From: Candidatus Saccharimonadota bacterium
GTDB lineage: Bacteria; Patescibacteriota; Saccharimonadia; Saccharimonadales; Saccharimonadaceae
Direction of reading: 5' to 3'
DNA length: 7,356 bases
NCBI GenBank assembly: GCA_003545655.1
Contig: DODJ01000028.1
Coordinates: 1-7,356, forward strand
A model generated the notes under the pieces. The model saw only the letters and a program-made list of their open reading frames with translations, made no database searches and was not told where the DNA came from. Below, one piece after another: positions 6,797 through 7,356 of this stretch. Position 1 is the first letter of the stretch. Each line of letters opens with the position of its first letter. Position numbers and translations under genes: made by a program.

Positions 6797-7356
6797 TTAC
6801 TCTTCGCCAGATTCTTCGATTGCGCTAAATAGACTATCTTCGATATTTTTCTTTGGTTTGTCTGCTTTCTGGGTCGCAGGAGTACCCTGCTCAATATCGA
6901 GCTCATAGCCAGTGAGACGACTCGCAAGGCGCACATTTTGCCCACCACGACCAATTGCAATTGACTGCTGGTCTTCCGAGACAAACACCTTTGCACGCTT
7001 TTCTTTAGCGGAAATCTCTACCTTAAGAATTTCTGCGGGGCTTAGAGCGTTTTTGATAAACTGCTCGACTGACTCGTCATAGGTAACAATATCAATCTTT
7101 TCTTGATCACCGATTTCATTCATCACCGCCTGTACACGAGTACCGTGGCCACCCACAAAGGTGCCGACAGGGTCGACACCAGGTACGGCGCTTGCAACGG
7201 CAAGTTTTGTGCGACGACCAGCTTCTCGTGCGATGGCTTTAATTTCTACTGCGCCGGTTTCAAGTTCTGGCACTTCTTGGCGGAAAAGATATTCAACGAA
7301 CGCTTCGTTACCACGACTAAGAATAAGCTGCGGACCCCTATTTTCACGTTCAATAT
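6797..7356 (-). CDS. nusA: Transcription termination/antitermination factor NusA, C-terminal part (5' end outside window)
   Basis: NusA binds RNA polymerase and nascent RNA and tunes pausing, termination and antitermination. The visible 185 residues begin at the S1-KH boundary with ERENRGPQLILSR and VPELETGAVEIKAIAREAG, hallmark NusA text. KH1 carries GVDPVGTFVGGHGTRVQAV with its GxxG loop at visible residues 68-71. KH2 carries QSIAIGRGGQNVRLASRLTG with GxxG at 135-138. After KH2 only about 30 polar, acidic residues follow, so the acidic repeats of E. coli NusA are absent, as in many bacteria. The reading frame stays open to the window edge, and the GTG at 7273 is an internal valine codon. 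The S1 and N-terminal polymerase-binding domains are outside. The TAA stop at 6797-6799 is followed by the clpC regulatory gap. Confidence 0.97.
   Translation of the reverse strand, partial: IERENRGPQLILSRGNEAFVEYLFRQEVPELETGAVEIKAIAREAGRRTKLAVASAVPGVDPVGTFVGGHGTRVQAVMNEIGDQEKIDIVTYDESVEQFIKNALSPAEILKVEISAKEKRAKVFVSEDQQSIAIGRGGQNVRLASRLTGYELDIEQGTPATQKADKPKKNIEDSLFSAIEESGEE

Noticed and set aside
1..7356. CRISPR array, tRNA, rRNA, insertion sequence or phage genes
   Set aside because: No spaced direct repeats, cloverleaf sequences, transposase motifs or terminal repeats were seen; nearly every base is explained by the six genes and the clpC regulatory gap.

Overview
The window is a compact bacterial chromosome segment. 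It holds six protein genes, almost no spacer, and no RNA genes, mobile elements or CRISPR. Standard-code stops (five TAA, one TAG) end every gene. Base composition looks roughly balanced. The gene set suggests a small-genome bacterium of the Candidate Phyla Radiation/Patescibacteria, with Saccharibacteria (TM7) my best guess. The reasons are a class A-type PBP with an Ig-like tail, a shortened YacL-type PIN-TRAM protein, and an unfamiliar membrane-anchored HExxH protein inside a clpC-radA cluster. This placement is inference; only a marker-gene or protein search could fix it.

Layout. On the + strand, 1-975 is the 3' part of a penicillin-binding protein gene (transpeptidase KTGT box, then a cysteine-containing linker and a beta-rich C-terminal domain). 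It ends tail to tail with the minus-strand cluster: its TAA shares two bases with the TAG of the opposing gene. Its apparent Rho-independent terminator (998-1026) lies inside the last codons of that opposing gene. On the minus strand, in transcription order, come nusA (3' part, 6797-7356), a 126-bp regulatory gap, clpC (4196-6670), the HExxH membrane protein (3214-4215), radA (1847-3199) and the YacL-like PIN-TRAM protein (972-1838). The last four are spaced -20, +14 and +8 bp, which looks like one operon.

Regulation. The nusA-clpC gap contains a CIRCE operator with both 9-bp arms and the 9-bp spacer matching consensus exactly. It is embedded in a promoter with an extended -10 (TGCTATACT). 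The clpC operon is therefore very probably repressed by HrcA and induced by heat or protein-folding stress. The same inverted repeat is 12 bp long and followed by TTTT on the minus strand, so it might also help end nusA transcription.

How the genes fit together. In Bacillus and relatives the order ctsR-mcsA-mcsB-clpC-radA-disA-yacL is known. Here the clpC-radA-yacL core persists, but CIRCE replaces the CtsR system, no disA is present, and a membrane-anchored predicted metallopeptidase with a coiled-coil tail sits between clpC and radA. The operon thus combines a Clp unfoldase, a putative surface protease, a recombination helicase and a nuclease-fold protein under one stress switch. The HExxH protein and its setting are the most novel part of the window.
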